A stretch of DNA of 64,000 nucleotides, taken from the NCBI RefSeq assembly GCF_000002235.5, contig NW_022145609.1, positions 34,480,630-34,544,629 of the forward strand, in the 5' to 3' direction. The notes under the pieces are model-generated. The model had not been told where the DNA came from. It saw nothing but the letters and a program-made list of their open reading frames with translations, and made no database searches. Shown piece by piece: positions 1 through 11,419 of this stretch. Source of the DNA: Strongylocentrotus purpuratus. Lineage: Eukaryota; Echinodermata; Echinoidea; Camarodonta; Strongylocentrotidae. Made by a program: the position numbers and the translations under genes. Position 1 is the first letter of the stretch; the number at the start of each line of letters is the position of its first letter.

Positions 1-125
1 TATTACTTTCTCTTTCTGTCTATCCTTATGTTATTCTTTGTTTCTTCCTTCTATCACTTTCTCTTTCTGTCTATCCTTATGTTATTCTTAGTTTCTTCCT
101 TCTGTCACCTTCTCTTATGTTATTC
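1..125 (+). repeat. Minisatellite fragment (~90-bp pyrimidine-rich unit)
   Basis: Pyrimidine-rich tandem sequence built from the words TTATGTTATTCTTTG, TTCTTCCTTCTATCA and CTTTCTCTTTCTGTC. The same ~90-bp unit recurs inverted at 4485-5108 and direct at 36437-36615 and 38464-39870. Open frames across it, rich in F, L, S and Y, are composition artefacts. Confidence 0.85.
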
Positions 126-224
126 TTTGTATTAATCGTTCTATCATTGTCTTCAAAAGGACGACATCTAGCTAGCCCCGCTCCTCAAGTCACTTTACCT
201 AACATCGCGATGTTACAACTGCGA

Positions 225-393
225 GCGTTTATACTTGCCAAACACGCCAAAACACGCCAAAAGATCACACTTCGTTTTGGAATGTTTGGGGCTTGGCGTT
301 TCTGCTGGTAAAGCGTAGTTGCCCTTGGTAACATCGCGGCCAGGCTCCGGTTTGGCATTTTTTGGCGTGTTTGGAAGACAGTGTAAATGCCCC
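225..393. mobile_element. Foldback MITE-like palindrome
   Basis: The left arm has GCGTTTATAC followed by CCAAACACGCC. The right arm has the inverse, GGCGTGTTTGG followed by GTGTAAATGC. The words ACATCGCG and GGTAACATCGCG add further partial symmetry outside and inside the arms. It looks like a short non-autonomous DNA transposon; the superfamily is not assigned because no clear target duplication was found. Confidence 0.5.
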
Positions 394-414
394 TTATGGT
401 GATAGTAAGTGGGA

Positions 415-530
415 GAGAGAGAGGTGTGTGTATGATAAAGAAAGAGAGACAGTCATCAGACAGACGGTCACATACCGACAGAGAGAGAGAGAGTGAGAGA
501 GAGAGAGAGTGAGAGAGAGAGAATATCAAG
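415..530. repeat. GA-rich simple repeat
   Basis: Interrupted (GA)n tract on the plus strand. It gives a spurious minus-strand frame of alternating S and L. Confidence 0.9.
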
Positions 531-1555
531 TGAGAGTGTTATAACATGGACCTAGTCAATGCAAGAAGTTACTTCTTGGTCAATGTAGCATGGTTATGAG
601 ACAGAGGCGAAGGATATAATTCAATTATACCGAAAGAGAGAGATTAGCCCAAACATGTGTATCAATTACTGACCTCTACCACAGGTCATTTGGCAGGACA
701 AACAAGTGTAACAAGGGATGATCTCAAAATAAGAATGTGCAGTATACACATGATCGACTGTTTGGGAAAAGTCAACCTTATTATTGATTAATCTTCGTTT
801 GTAAGATTAAACGTATCTTCTTTATTTTTAATAAAGAAATGCAAATAAATAATGTTACGTTCTGTCTATAAATGATTACCCAAACTGTCCCTGTACAACG
901 ACTTAGGGGAGTATTTTGAGATCATCCATAAAAAAATGTGCTTGGAAATTCTTCGGGCCAATCCGGCCCAACGCACAGACTAATACACGTACACACGTAA
1001 CATGTACTATACGTAAGCCTAATACCCATGCACAGAGATCAATGCCAGATCATTGCAGTTCAGCACGACCACTTGACTTGACCAAAATACAGGCAATGTG
1101 TGCGTTCGTTCACAGAGCTGACGAACAACAATATTATCAAAGTCGAGCAATAACAAATGCATTTCAAAGTTGAAAACACAGAAACGATTCAGAGAGGGAA
1201 ATGGAAAAATGAGTTGAACTTGAAGAGAACAACACAGAATATTCCGGCCCGTGCAGGAAATACATACGTACGTAAGTACAGTAAAGATGGCGGCGGTCCG
1301 ATCGATTATAAAATTATGTATTGCGATTATAGTGTACAGACAAGTGTTTTTTTTCTTCAAATTTGGGAGACAGTATAAAAATCTTACACTAAGGCAACTC
1401 GACTTTAAAATAATTATCTTCATGATTATATATATTGTTTAAGTCTGGTAATATGACTTGGTGTTAAAACACATTAATTATTACACTTTGACAATAGTGC
1501 TATATATGTGTTCTGCTATTCAGATGACATGTAAATTTTCGAACTGAGAGGGAGC
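531..1555. other. Unassigned non-coding stretch
   Basis: AT-rich sequence with no convincing exon, splice-flanked coding segment or recognisable repeat. Several 60-130 codon frames overlap on both strands, but none shows family-like composition. Confidence 0.5.
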
Positions 1556-1747
1556 TATACCAAATTTACCGGGAGTACCGGTAAATTTTTTTATTTTTTA
1601 AAATTTTAATTACTCCAAATCAAAAGCTTTTTAAAGCTCAATTTTTTTAGAGTTGGGTGTTCTAATACTATGCTTCACAATAGTAATGCAAATTTTAAAT
1701 TTCATGATCCAATCCTGATGAAATATTCCCAAAACTTTGTATTACCT
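1556..1747. mobile_element. Right half of a TTAA-type MITE
   Basis: Ends with CAAAACTTTGTATTACCT followed by TTAA, exactly like the right terminus of the complete copy at 60661-61143. It also shares the internal motif around ACCGGTAAATTTT. The matching left terminus is not seen, so this is a truncated copy. Confidence 0.6.
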
Positions 1748-1811
1748 TTAAGAACATTTTACCAGATAGTTTTAATAATTATTTCACTTCAAATTGTACA
1801 ATTCATAGCCA

Positions 1812-2395
1812 TAGTACCAGAAATTCAAAACACTTAGATTGCCGTTATATAAATATAGTTTCTCTCAAACAATTTCTTACACTGGTGTAAAATCCTGGAA
1901 TTCAATACCAGTAGAGATTAAGAAGAGTCCGACACTTTCTAAATTTTAAACGTAAATTTAAACTGTATATTTTACATAAAAATAATTCACAAATTTATAG
2001 TGGTACAATATAATTTTTTTGTTTGCCTGTTACTTTGCCAACTTAATTTTGTTTTATCATGTACTATACGTCGCTATTGTTTGTGGGTGTTTTTTGTTTT
2101 TTGTTTTTTTTTGTATGTTTTTATATATAAAATATCCAAAATATCTAATATTGTTCTGGGGATTAGCTTCTACAGGCCCCTGGCCTTTGTTTGTCCCCCC
2201 ACATGTTTTTTATATCTACATGTATTTAGTTGTTCTTTGTTTATGGACTTTAGATTTTGTTCGCTATTTGTTTCTCTTTATATTATTGTTTGTTAATTGT
2301 GTATTTTTTAAATGTCTGAACATGTAGGTCATGTATACTTGTTTTTTATGAACCACATGTGGAAATAAAACTTAACTTGAACTTGAAAGTTTGAT
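1812..2395 (+). mobile_element. 3' end of a non-LTR retrotransposon (LINE)
   Basis: From about 1824 one frame reads as the typical extreme C-terminus of a LINE reverse transcriptase: an ISYTGVKSWNSIP stretch followed by VEIKKSPTLSKF and then a basic segment. This is the pattern of Jockey/CR1/L2-type ORF2 tails. One extra T near 1947 shifts the frame before the last basic residues, so the copy is dead. A long T-rich 3' UTR follows, with an AATAAA signal near 2363 and a short repeated tail (AACTTGAACTTGAA). The rest of ORF2 is absent, as is usual for 5'-truncated LINE copies. The clade is not resolved. Confidence 0.7.
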
Positions 2396-2412
2396 TGTAA
2401 TTATTCCATTAA

Positions 2413-3218
2413 CACACGGGTCGCCGACCTTTTAAAGCTCGCGGGCCACAGCTAACGATACACACACACAACTACACGCAATACGTGTACACACCTGCAA
2501 TTTTGAAAAAATAAACAAGCAAACAACAAAATCAGGCTTACATTTTTAGTGCGATTTCTGGGGCTTGCACTTTTCTGCAATGTTGTTAACATTCATTACC
2601 TACTTTGGTGACAAACGAGGCAAGGTGGTTTAACTTTCTCTTCTATGAAGCAATACTTCAGAGACCAATCTGATTTAAAGTTTCTGCCTTGATCAGAACC
2701 TTCCTTGTCGGTGCCATGATAGTTGTTATTTCAAACAAAATCAAGGACACAGCAGAGAGAATATCCTTACTTTATTAGTTGTACACTGTACATCTCATTT
2801 GACGTGGTGTAAAGAGAAGAAGACGATCCAGTTTACGATTAAGATTCATGAGAAAATTCAACGGCAAAAGAAAAGGGTTGTAATTGATTCAAGACAATTA
2901 TGGCATTTCTTGATTCACAACATGTATATTTACAAACTGAGATTAACACTGCGAGTGATGTTAATGTTGTTATTGTAATGTAATGAGAGGAAATGAGAGG
3001 AAATTTGAGGAGATTTGTATCAACCAAAAAACGAATCAATATGTTGTGAATGATGAAAACAAATTATGGAAATAGAGATAGCTGTGAGTATATGTTTTGC
3101 CCTATCTCATCGCTGCTATGCGGGCCACATTTCAGTTATGTGCCATTTTATTATTACTATGTTAATGATCCGGGACCACACCAAAAGGGCTCCACGGGCC
3201 GCGGGTTGGCCACCCGTG
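2413..3218. mobile_element. hAT-type non-autonomous DNA transposon
   Basis: The left end CACGGGTCGCCGACC and the right end GGTTGGCCACCCGTG form imperfect terminal inverted repeats. Both are followed inward by GCGGGCC-type sequence, as in the well-known hAT termini of the CAGGGGTCGCCAACC type. An exact 8-bp target duplication CATTAACA flanks it (2405-2412 and 3219-3226), which fits the hAT superfamily. No transposase is seen in its 806 bp. Confidence 0.85.
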
Positions 3219-3264
3219 CATTAACACGTTCGCAGAATATCGTTATTACAAGTTTTTTTTTTAT

Positions 3265-3612
3265 ATACATGTATGACCCTTTGATCTTATGACCCTAAAA
3301 TCTAATCAGTTCAATGGCTCTGCAAGAAACATACGTCCCGAGTTTGATAGTAATCCATTCGTCAGTTCTAATAAGAAGGCGTTCACAAGCTAGTTTTGCA
3401 TACATAATGAGCCCCATGACCTTTGACCTGTGACCCCAAAATCTAATCAGTTTATTAGCTCTGCCAGATACATACATGGTTTAAGTTTGGCAGGAATCCA
3501 TTCATCGGTTCTTGAGATAACACGATCACGAGAACGGGACGTATGGATGGACCGACTGACAACCCAAAAACATAATGCCTCCGGCTACTTCGTAGCGGAG
3601 GCACAACAATTC
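3265..3612 (-). mobile_element. Partial copy of the satellite-bearing Helitron family
   Basis: Inverted, diverged copy of the element at 35315-36434. It has two internal ~150-bp units (CCCAAAATCTAATCAG, then CAAGAACC-like words) and ends at right with the inverted GCCTCCG...CGGAGGC stem next to TACTTCGTAGC. The CTAG-type 3' terminus is missing, so it is truncated. Confidence 0.65.
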
Positions 3613-3657
3613 ACCGCACACCAAATGAATGTAATATTTAAAGGCAAATCCCACCAA

Positions 3658-3840
3658 GGCGTTGTGGCGTGCCCCTGTAATCCAGCTTAACAATTGAAGT
3701 TACAAACTGATTCAGCCGAGGAAGCAGGTTTGAAACTGACTCACGTCTTTCGGATAGTGACGTTAAAGGTCGGTCGTAAATAACCATATCTGATTGATAC
3801 ACGTCTGTAAGAAACCCAATAGACACACACACACACACAC
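3658..3840 (+). mobile_element. SINE with 7SL-like head, copy 1
   Basis: Begins GGCGTTGTGGCGTGC and then CCTGTAATCCAGCT, resembling the 5' (Alu) domain of 7SL RNA. It continues through CAGCCGAGG, a pol III B-box-like word, CGTCTTTCGGATAGTGACG and a (CA)n tail. Near-identical copies lie at 16927-17111 and, inverted, at 35118-35271. Confidence 0.75.
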
Positions 3841-4484
3841 CAAATAGACAACTTATCTAAAAGAAAGCAGAAAATCAGAGAAGCAAACTGATGAAAGTTT
3901 CAATTAAATCTGACTAAATATAAGAAACTTATGAATTTTTGAAAGTTGTTATCACTATACGTATGGGCACTTCAAATTGGCTAAATCGGTAATGTCAATG
4001 TAATGTAGTGCAGGACTACTTTCCTATGTATTCCAACATACACTGTTGGTCATAATGGTGGAATAATTATTTTTACCCCAATTTATGGACTGATTTTCAC
4101 AATGATTTATTTCTAATAGATCTAAATAATAGTATACATTGTCAGAATCTATTGAATATTAATTTGTGAGTGTTTGTTTTACGTGCCTGCTAAAGCATGA
4201 GTGTGCTACTATGCTAATCAACTAGGGGACCTACGTCCTTAAGTCATAACAGACAGTAATGAGGATTAATGCCTCACAAAAGGGCACTAATAGTGAGCTT
4301 TTGATTTGGGCACCCGACGTCGGCTACTACGAGGTACTGGAGCGTGGAGAAGTTGCGCAGCTCACGTTTGTTCCCTTCGCGTCAGTGCTTTCGATTTTTC
4401 ACGTCGGTGCTTTCGTCGGTCATTTTTTAGATCAGGTGATTAAATATTTAATAAATTCACAGTGCACGAAAATCTGATACAAAG
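3841..4484. other. Unassigned non-coding stretch
   Basis: AT-rich sequence between the SINE and the inverted minisatellite. No exon or repeat family is recognised. Confidence 0.4.
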
Positions 4485-5108
4485 AATAACATGACAGAAA
4501 AAGAAAGTTAAAATGATGAAACAAAAAAACATGAGAAAAGGTGATAGAAGAATAAACAAAGGATAACATGAGGAGAGACAGAAAGAGAAAGTGATATAAT
4601 GATAAAGAATTACATTGGAGGAGGTGGTTCAAGGTAGAAACAAAGAATAACATGGAAAGATAGAAAGAGGAATTGATATAATGATACAAACAAAGAATAA
4701 CATAAGAGAAGGTGATAGAAGAAGGAAGAAACAAAGAATAACATAAGGAAAGACAGAAAGAGGAAGTGATAGAATGGTAAAACAAAGAATAACATAAAAG
4801 AAGGTGATAGAAGGATGAAACAAAGAATAACATAAGGAAAGACAGAAAGAGAAAGTGATAGAATGGTAAAACACAGAATAACATAAGAGAATATGTTGGA
4901 AGGAAGAAACAAAGAATAGCAAAATGAAAGACAGAAAGAAAAAGTGATAGAATGGTAAAACAAAGAATAACATAAAAGAAGGTGATAGAAGGAAGAAACA
5001 AAGAATAAAATAAGGACAGATAGAAAGAGGAAGTGATAGAATGATACAAACAAAGAATAACGTAAGAGAAGGTGATAGAAGGAAGAAACAAAGAATAACA
5101 TAAGGAAA
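4485..5108 (-). repeat. Minisatellite array, ~90-bp unit, inverted
   Basis: About seven units, purine-rich on the plus strand, built from AAGGAAAGACAGAAAGAG, GTGATAGAATG and CAAAGAATAACAT. It is the reverse complement of the 36.4-39.9 kb array. The long minus-strand frames here are artefacts. Confidence 0.9.
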
Positions 5109-5177
5109 TTTGCAATGATACGTTCACCCTAAATATAACTAGAAATATCGCAATCTGTATTGCTGCGCAATGCGAAT

Positions 5178-6263
5178 GTATCCCCCGGCAGTGGCAGCAA
5201 GTTTGTGTCATCCTTATGTTCGAAGGAGGGATGAAGATCCCTTCTCCCCTCCCTGAAACAAAAGGATGATGTAGAGATCGCCACTAGTGGCTCAGACTAT
5301 TGTCAAGACTAGGAGCAGCATCACCAAAACATTATGTGTGTAGATTAGAGTATAATGCATCTCTGTAGAAAATTTGAAAGAAATCTGTCAAGAAATGTGG
5401 CAGTTACATGTAGAGCGCACAAAAGACAGTCACCAAAATATGACCCTATAACAGACGGAACACAGGTGGCAGCATCACCAAACACTAAAAAGGTGTAGAT
5501 GATTGTACCAAGACACACCTCCATACAACATTTGAAAGAAATCTGTCAAGAAATGTGGCAGTTGGAGCACATTAAAGACATATTTGACCTTTGACCATAT
5601 CAAAGACGGAACAATGAGGGCAGCTTCACCCAAAGTGTCGATTGGTAACAAGATACATTTCTAATTCTCTATACAAAATTTGAAAGAAATCCATCATGAA
5701 ATATGATCTGCAGAGCGCACACTAGACACCCACACAAATATGAACTCTTGACCCTATACAAGACGGAAAACTGGGGGCAGCATCACCAAAACCTATATGC
5801 TTGTAGATTATACCAAGATACATCTTTGTTGAAAATTTGAACAAAATCCCTCGAAAAATATGGCCTATAGCGCACACACAAGCCATCCAAAAAAATATGG
5901 CCTTTTAACCTATAGAAGACGGAACACTGGGGGCAGCATCACCAAAAGTTATAAGGTGTGTAGATTATACCAAGATACACCTCCATACAAAATTTGAAAG
6001 AAATCCGTCAAGGAATGATGCAGTAAGAGCGCACACAAGAATAAAATATGGCCTTTTACCCTATAAAAAACTGAACACTAGGGGCAGCATCACCAAAAGT
6101 TATGGGTGTGTAGATTATACCACGATACACCTCCATACAAAATTTGAAAGAAATTCGTCAAGGAATGTGGCAGTTAGAGCGCGCACAAGAATAAAATAAT
6201 ATGACGCGGTGGCGTAACGCTGCTGAATCCAAAGTACCCCACCGGCATACTGCCGGGGGATAC
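5178..6263. mobile_element. TIR element with internal ~155-bp tandem units
   Basis: The ends GTATCCCCCGGCAGT and ACTGCCGGGGGATAC are perfect 15-bp inverted repeats, with AAT on both outer sides as a possible 3-bp target duplication. The interior holds about six diverged tandem units around 155 bp long, each with AGCATCACCAAAA, AAATTTGAAAGAAATC and a GAGCGCACACAAG-like word. No coding capacity is seen. Confidence 0.7.
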
Positions 6264-6539
6264 AATTATTTCAAAGATGTTTTTATACAACCCCTTTATG
6301 AATCACATTTTCCCTAACCAATCAGTAAGAAAACGAAAGTTTATAAAATTGGAGAGGAGTTTGCAAGATATGTCACAGTGTTGCCAATTTGTGTTTCAAT
6401 GATGACAACTTTGAAAATATATAACTTTCTTATTTCTAGTCGGTTTTTGCTCAAACTTTCACTGACCTGTTTCTCTCATTTTCCTGCTTTTATTAAAAGC
6501 AACTTAATATCAGGGTGGACTTCCTTTTTTAACACTCAC
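6264..6539. other. Presumed intron, minus-strand gene
   Basis: Lies downstream, in the minus sense, of the exon at 6540-6749. No further exon is recognised in it. Confidence 0.4.
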
Positions 6540-6749
6540 CTTTGCTTTCTCCTGGACTCCCCTCTTCTCTTCTGCTTCAAGTTGTTTCTTTGTCTTCTCT
6601 AGCCTCCAGTTGGCTTTTCTCGATTCCTGCTCCTTAGTTGTTCTTTCCTCAATCCACATGTTGACCTTGTACTCAATGACCTTAGCTTTCTCCCCCTTCA
6701 TCTTCTTCTCTTCTGCAATCTTCAGCTGTTTCTTCCTCTGCAGCATGGC
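6540..6749 (-). CDS. Single coiled-coil exon of an unidentified gene
   Basis: A 210-bp, 70-codon open segment bounded on the minus strand by a CAG acceptor (after a pyrimidine-rich tract) and a GTGAGT donor. Both sit at codon boundaries (phase 0). The peptide is strongly charged and helical, with MLQRKKQLKIAEEKKMKGEK near the start, a WIEERTTKEQE segment in the middle and LEKTKKQLEAEEKR near the end. Composition and splice sites make it a convincing real exon, unlike the surrounding low-complexity frames. The style is that of cilia- or centrosome-associated coiled-coil (CCDC) proteins, but the family cannot be named. No other exon of the gene is recognisable in the window. The adjoining GA-rich DNA would be the upstream intron. 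Confidence 0.65.
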
Positions 6750-6769
6750 CTGTACTGGATAAAGAGAAA

Positions 6770-7165
6770 AAAGAGAAAAGAGTGAGTGAGAGTGAGAAAG
6801 GGGGAGGAAGGAGAGGGAGAATTGAGAGAGAGGGAGAGTGAGAAAGGGGGAAGGGGAGGAGAGGCTGGAGAGAGAGAGAGAGAGAGAGAGAGTAAGAGAG
6901 AGAGGGAGAGTAAGAGAGAGAGGGAGAGTGAGAGAGGGAGAATGGGAGAGGCTGGATAGAGAGAGAGAGAGAGCAAGATAGAGAGGGAGAGTGAGAGAGA
7001 AGGGAGAGAGAGGGAGGAGAGTAGGGGAAGGGAGAGAAGAGAGTGAGAGAGAAAGGGGGAAGGAAGAGAAAGGGGAAGGAGAGGGAGAGTGAGAGATGGA
7101 AAAGGGGGAGGGGAGGGAGGGGGAGGGGGAGGAGGGGAGAGGAGGAGAAGATTCAGAATATGGTG
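6770..7165. repeat. GA/GGGA-rich simple repeat
   Basis: Interrupted AG and GGGA tracts. The minus-strand frame of S, P and L repeats is an artefact continuous with the genuine exon at 6540-6749. Confidence 0.9.
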
Positions 7166-7908
7166 AAAAGGTAAGGATCACGACACCTCACCAACAGCTA
7201 AGGTAAAGACAATACTCTCAATTTGTGGTCATAAAGGGTGCTAGAAATTCTAGCACCAACTTAAATAACATTTTACATCAAATACCACACTTTAAACAAA
7301 ATGAAGTTAGCAAAACTTTAAACAATATGCGGCAAACGCTGGTAGCCCTCACCCAAAATCAACCAAATCTCCAAAATTTGCCACTTTCCTGAGCCGCGCC
7401 CCTGCAGCTTAAGTACATGTAGGGCTAGACGTAAAGGATAATATCCAGGTGCTTTTTTTTTCACTAGCCCCAAGGGATCATTCGCTTGAAAATACCCTTC
7501 ACACATGAATCAGCAAATTAGGGAGGCGTGAGCTCTGCTCAGTCCAAACCATGGTTACATTGTGTAACATCTGCTCGTATAGTGTGTGCGAACAGCTATC
7601 CATACTTTCATCGCGGAGACAACGTGGCTCAATCTGCAAGTTACGCATTTGCGTACGCTTGCATATCACACGATACAGCTGTTTGGCTAAATTTAGCAAA
7701 ACAACATAACTCTGCATGTACGTCTTTTTCGTCGAAAACTGCTATGAATATTGCAGCGTTTCGGAGGGGCTGTATCTTTTGATAGAAACATCAGTGAGAC
7801 TTGAAATTTGAAATGTATCATTCTGATTACATTTTTAATTCAAATATCAAACAAAAATGGTAATAAACGATCCTAAATTGAAAAGTGAAAAATCGTTCAG
7901 ACACCCTA
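7166..7908. other. Non-coding, decayed repeat
   Basis: No exon is seen. The stretch near 7465-7500 (CTAGCCCCAAGGGATCA, then GAAAATACCCTTC) recurs at 11891-11935, so part of this is an interspersed repeat. Confidence 0.5.
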
Positions 7909-8073
7909 ACTTTACGATCGCTACACGATGGGGTTGACCTCTAACTGCCACTTCCGTAATTGTGCTGCTTCCGTATGATGCGCTGTATGAGTGTTATTCA
8001 GCGCATTATACGGCAGCAGCACATTACAAAGTGCCAGTCAGAGATCAACACCATTGTGTAGGGATCGTAAAGT
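7909..8073. mobile_element. 165-bp foldback MITE
   Basis: Near-perfect palindrome. It starts ACTTTACGATC and ends GATCGTAAAGT, with matching inner blocks (GTTGACCTCTAACTG against CAGTCAGAGATCAAC) closing on GCGCTG/CAGCGC. No target duplication is certain. Confidence 0.75.
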
Positions 8074-8160
8074 CACACGCTCCAGTGAAAAGGGAGTTAA
8101 GCCGTATCGTTCTGGTAAGAAATTTGCAAGTATTTCGTTATTTTTACCTCCGATTTTTAA

Positions 8161-8699
8161 ATTCAGGAGGTAATTAGGACTAGGTCTAAAAGTCCAACAA
8201 AATTCATCAAGGCCACTGTCCAATATTGGTCGGGTGCGGGAAAGTGTGATTTGGGACACATTTTAGGTGTTGTTCATATGTCTCTCCGTGAGACCCTACG
8301 GGAGCCGTTTAAGGCTATCTGGAATAGACTAGGCTAGCCCACTCCAGCAAAGCATAGAGAGTCAATAACTCATGACATCATGATAATGGCCTCCAAACTC
8401 AAAATTTCAATTTGCATATTATGACGTTAGCATATTTTTGGAAAATTGATTGTATCTCTGTACATATTGATCGATTTTCATGGCGTAATTTTGAATTCAG
8501 GAGGTAATTAGGACTAGGTCTAAAAGTCCAACAAAATTCATCAAGGCCACTGTCCAATATTGGTCGGGTGCGGGAAAGTGTGATTTGGGACACAATTTAG
8601 GTGTTGTTTATATGTCTCTCTGTGAGACCCTATGGGAGCTGTTAAGGCTATCTGGAATAGACCAGGCTAGCCCACTCCAGCAAAGCATAGAGAGTCAAT
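8161..8699. repeat. Direct duplication of a ~205-bp segment
   Basis: 8161-8366 and 8495-8699 are near-identical, from ATTCAGGAGGTAATTAGG to AGCATAGAGAGTCAAT. The spacer around 8367-8480 recurs at about 10097-10212. The identical minus-strand frames in the two copies come from this duplication; no protein family is recognised. Confidence 0.85.
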
Positions 8700-9272
8700 G
8701 CTAATGCGTAATGACCTCTAGCACTGCATGCTTGCTGTGAGGCTGGTATTATTAGGTGATACGTACGAAGTCTACGTATCACCTTTTGATTTCGTCAAGA
8801 TTTTCTTTTTTCTTTTTTTAATTTTTATTATTCTTCCTCGAATTTGTTCGCAGGATATCTCAAGACTGAATAAAGCCATTGTCATGAAACTTTCAATGAT
8901 GACATATCTTAGTCTAACATAGAACTGTGTGACTTTTCAAAGACTAAAAAACATGGTGACATTATCCAGGCGCCATTTTGTGAAAATCAACTTATGATCA
9001 TATCTTCATAACTGAAAAGTATTTCTCATTCATTATTATCACGATTAAGATCAATATCCGTCCGGTCAATTTCAGGTCAATAAACATGCGCAAATGCGCA
9101 AAAACTTAAAAATGCTCTAAATCATCCCCAAATTTTGTTTGTATACGTTTCAGGTCATATGGAGCATTTGACAAAAAATCACACTCACGTGCATGCTCAC
9201 GTGCATGCTCGCGTTTTTTGCGCGTACTAGCATTTTGCAACATAGAATCGCCAAATTTTCTCTATCATCATA

Positions 9273-9845
9273 CAGCGTGTTTCCACACAAAAAAAAGTAG
9301 AACCCGGATTATCTTTTCCGGATTGAAATACCGTGTCGCGGCGACACGGTATTAAACTAATCTGTTTCCACAGAGCGCAGCATTCCGATTCGCCCCGATT
9401 CCGTGTTCCAAGTCAGGAAAATGCCGTGTCAATCGGAAGTCAAGATTCAACCTTTGACCTCGATCGTGGATTCAGATCTACACAAGATTCCACGCTATTC
9501 TATTGTGACGTACATTTTTCATTGTTACGTACAGCGCGTATATAAACATATTATTGTATACGCGCGTATTTCAGAGTATTTTTCAACCAATCACGCTGCA
9601 GTGGTGATTGGGGCTTCGCGCACTCTGATGCTCCGCCAGACACGGTTTGTCGCTGTGTGTTTCCACAGAGATTTTACAGGGAGTTCGTTGGGGTCGACAC
9701 GTCAAGATCCACCTCCCAGAGGTGGATCTGATAATCCGCATCTCGGTCAACTCGACCCGCTTGTGTTTCCACAGGAAAACTGACCCGGTATGACACGGTA
9801 TGACACGGAAAATACCGTGTCGATGTTTTCTGTGGAAACACGCTG
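9273..9845. mobile_element. 573-bp TIR MITE with repeated terminal motif
   Basis: Perfect 15-bp terminal inverted repeats, CAGCGTGTTTCCACA and its complement. Shorter copies of TGTTTCCACAG recur inside (about 9364, 9658, 9765), and the palindromic words CCGTGTCGCGGCGACACGG and GACACGG add hairpins. Only a 3-bp ATA is shared at the flanks, so the superfamily is open. Frames inside are not genes. Confidence 0.75.
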
Positions 9846-11084
9846 ATATTTGGCACATTTTTCCAAGCATTTTGATAACTTGTTCATCTTTTAATAACGC
9901 AATGAGCGTCCGTCAAAGTTGACAGCGCGCGCGGACCTGCGTTATCTTTATCCACAATACATGAGCAAAAACATGCCTATACAAAATTCTTTGCAACTCT
10001 TCAGAATAGATAGGAACTCCCAATATTTTTTCATATTTAGATAGATTATGAGTCGGAAATATGATTTCATGTCTCTTTTGAGTTTTGACCCTCAATTAAC
10101 TCATGACGTCATCATAATGGCCTCCAGACTCAAAATTTCAATTTGCATATTATGACGTCAGCATATTTTTGGAAAATTGATTGCATCTCTGTACATATTG
10201 ATCGATTTTCTTTGAAATTTTGATATGTTCTAGCTGAAACAATTCTCTACAAATATATTGCCACAATTTTTCATTTTTACAAAGGCATCATGGCGTATTT
10301 TTGCGATTAAAGGAGGCATGTCAATTTTTCACATTTTGCGTGTATTCTCTACGGGACATGACTTTTTCTCAAAACTGGATTCTACACTCCTGTCTTTCGC
10401 AAGCAAAATATCCGTTGTTTTAGCTTAGTTTTCGCTGAGCGTCGAATATGTTGTAGCTGAGACAATAAGCTAACACACGTGTGCCTTTTATTTTTCGATC
10501 AGATGCTGGGATTATGCTCATATTTCACTTGCAAAGTAGGATTTGAGAATTCTATTTTTCCGTTTACGTGTAATCGCTATGGGAAATGTTTGGTATATCG
10601 GTAACGCACTTGACTTCCATCCTCGAGATCCATGTCTCCAACGATATTTGTCTTCACTTTTTTTTTTTTTGACCTTTCACTGTACCATTTCCTTTGATTA
10701 TTAAAACACGTAGAATCGCAAATAATGTAATAAACAACCCTATTTACTTTATTATTACCTCATTTTCGCTTAATCCATTACTTTTTGCGTTTAATCCCTA
10801 TAGGAGATGACTTTTTCTCAAATCTGGATTCTAAATTCCTGTGTTTTGAGCAAAATCGCCAATATTTCTGCTTGGATTTTGTTGATTTTTGTGGTATGTT
10901 GTAGCTGAGACAAGTTTCCACAAGATTTATGTAGACTATATAACATTATCATGACATTATCATAGTCAAAAATTCAATCATAGGTGACATGTCAATTATC
11001 ATATATAACAATCCTCAATCGAATACCTGAAGGGGGCGCTATACCACTTTTAATCATCTGGAAGGCATTGTTCTCAATTGCATC

Positions 11085-11199
11085 TCTCTCTCCCTCTTGC
11101 TCTTTTTCCTTCTCCTCTCATGTTCTGCCCCTCTCCTTTTTTGGTCTGTCTCTGCATCTATCTATCTCTCTTCTGTTTCACCCTCTCCCACTCTCTCTC

Positions 11200-11238
<39 letters not shown>

Positions 11239-11245
11239 CCTTGCC
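11085..11245. repeat. CT-rich simple repeat
   Basis: (CT)n with interruptions. It yields three artefactual S/L frames. Confidence 0.9.
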
Positions 11246-11419
11246 TCCCTCTTATTCTCTTGGTCTGTCTCCCTCTGCCCTACAGTTGAAACTTGACTCA
11301 TGGATAGACCATAATGGGAGTAGTAAACGAAAGATAAAATCGTGAAAATGCGTTTTTCATTATGTTACACATGAGCATACGTATCACCTAATTCGTCAAA
11401 GTGACGAATTAAAGTCTAG

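Larger units (their letters stand above)
8748..11419 (+). mobile_element. Helitron-like element (CTAG-terminated)
   Basis: The right end has an 8-bp stem AATTCGTC/GACGAATT around AAAGT, followed 5 bases later by CTAG and a T. This is the classical Helitron 3' terminus. Subterminal repeats (AGGTGATACGTA near 8753 and TACGTATCACCT near 11380) suggest the 5' side lies close to 8748, but a clear 5' TC is not seen. No Rep/helicase frame is present, so it is non-autonomous or decayed. It contains the MITE at 9273-9845 and a (CT)n tract. Confidence 0.5.

Noticed and set aside
6770-7181. Ser/Leu/Pro-rich upstream extension of the minus-strand frame at 6510-7181
   Set aside because: It is translated GA repeat. 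Only 6540-6749 is bounded by splice sites and has non-repetitive coding character.
8038-8593. Two minus-strand frames with the same 33-residue start
   Set aside because: They come from the 205-bp direct duplication (8161-8366, 8495-8699); the shared peptide matches no family and has no splice context.
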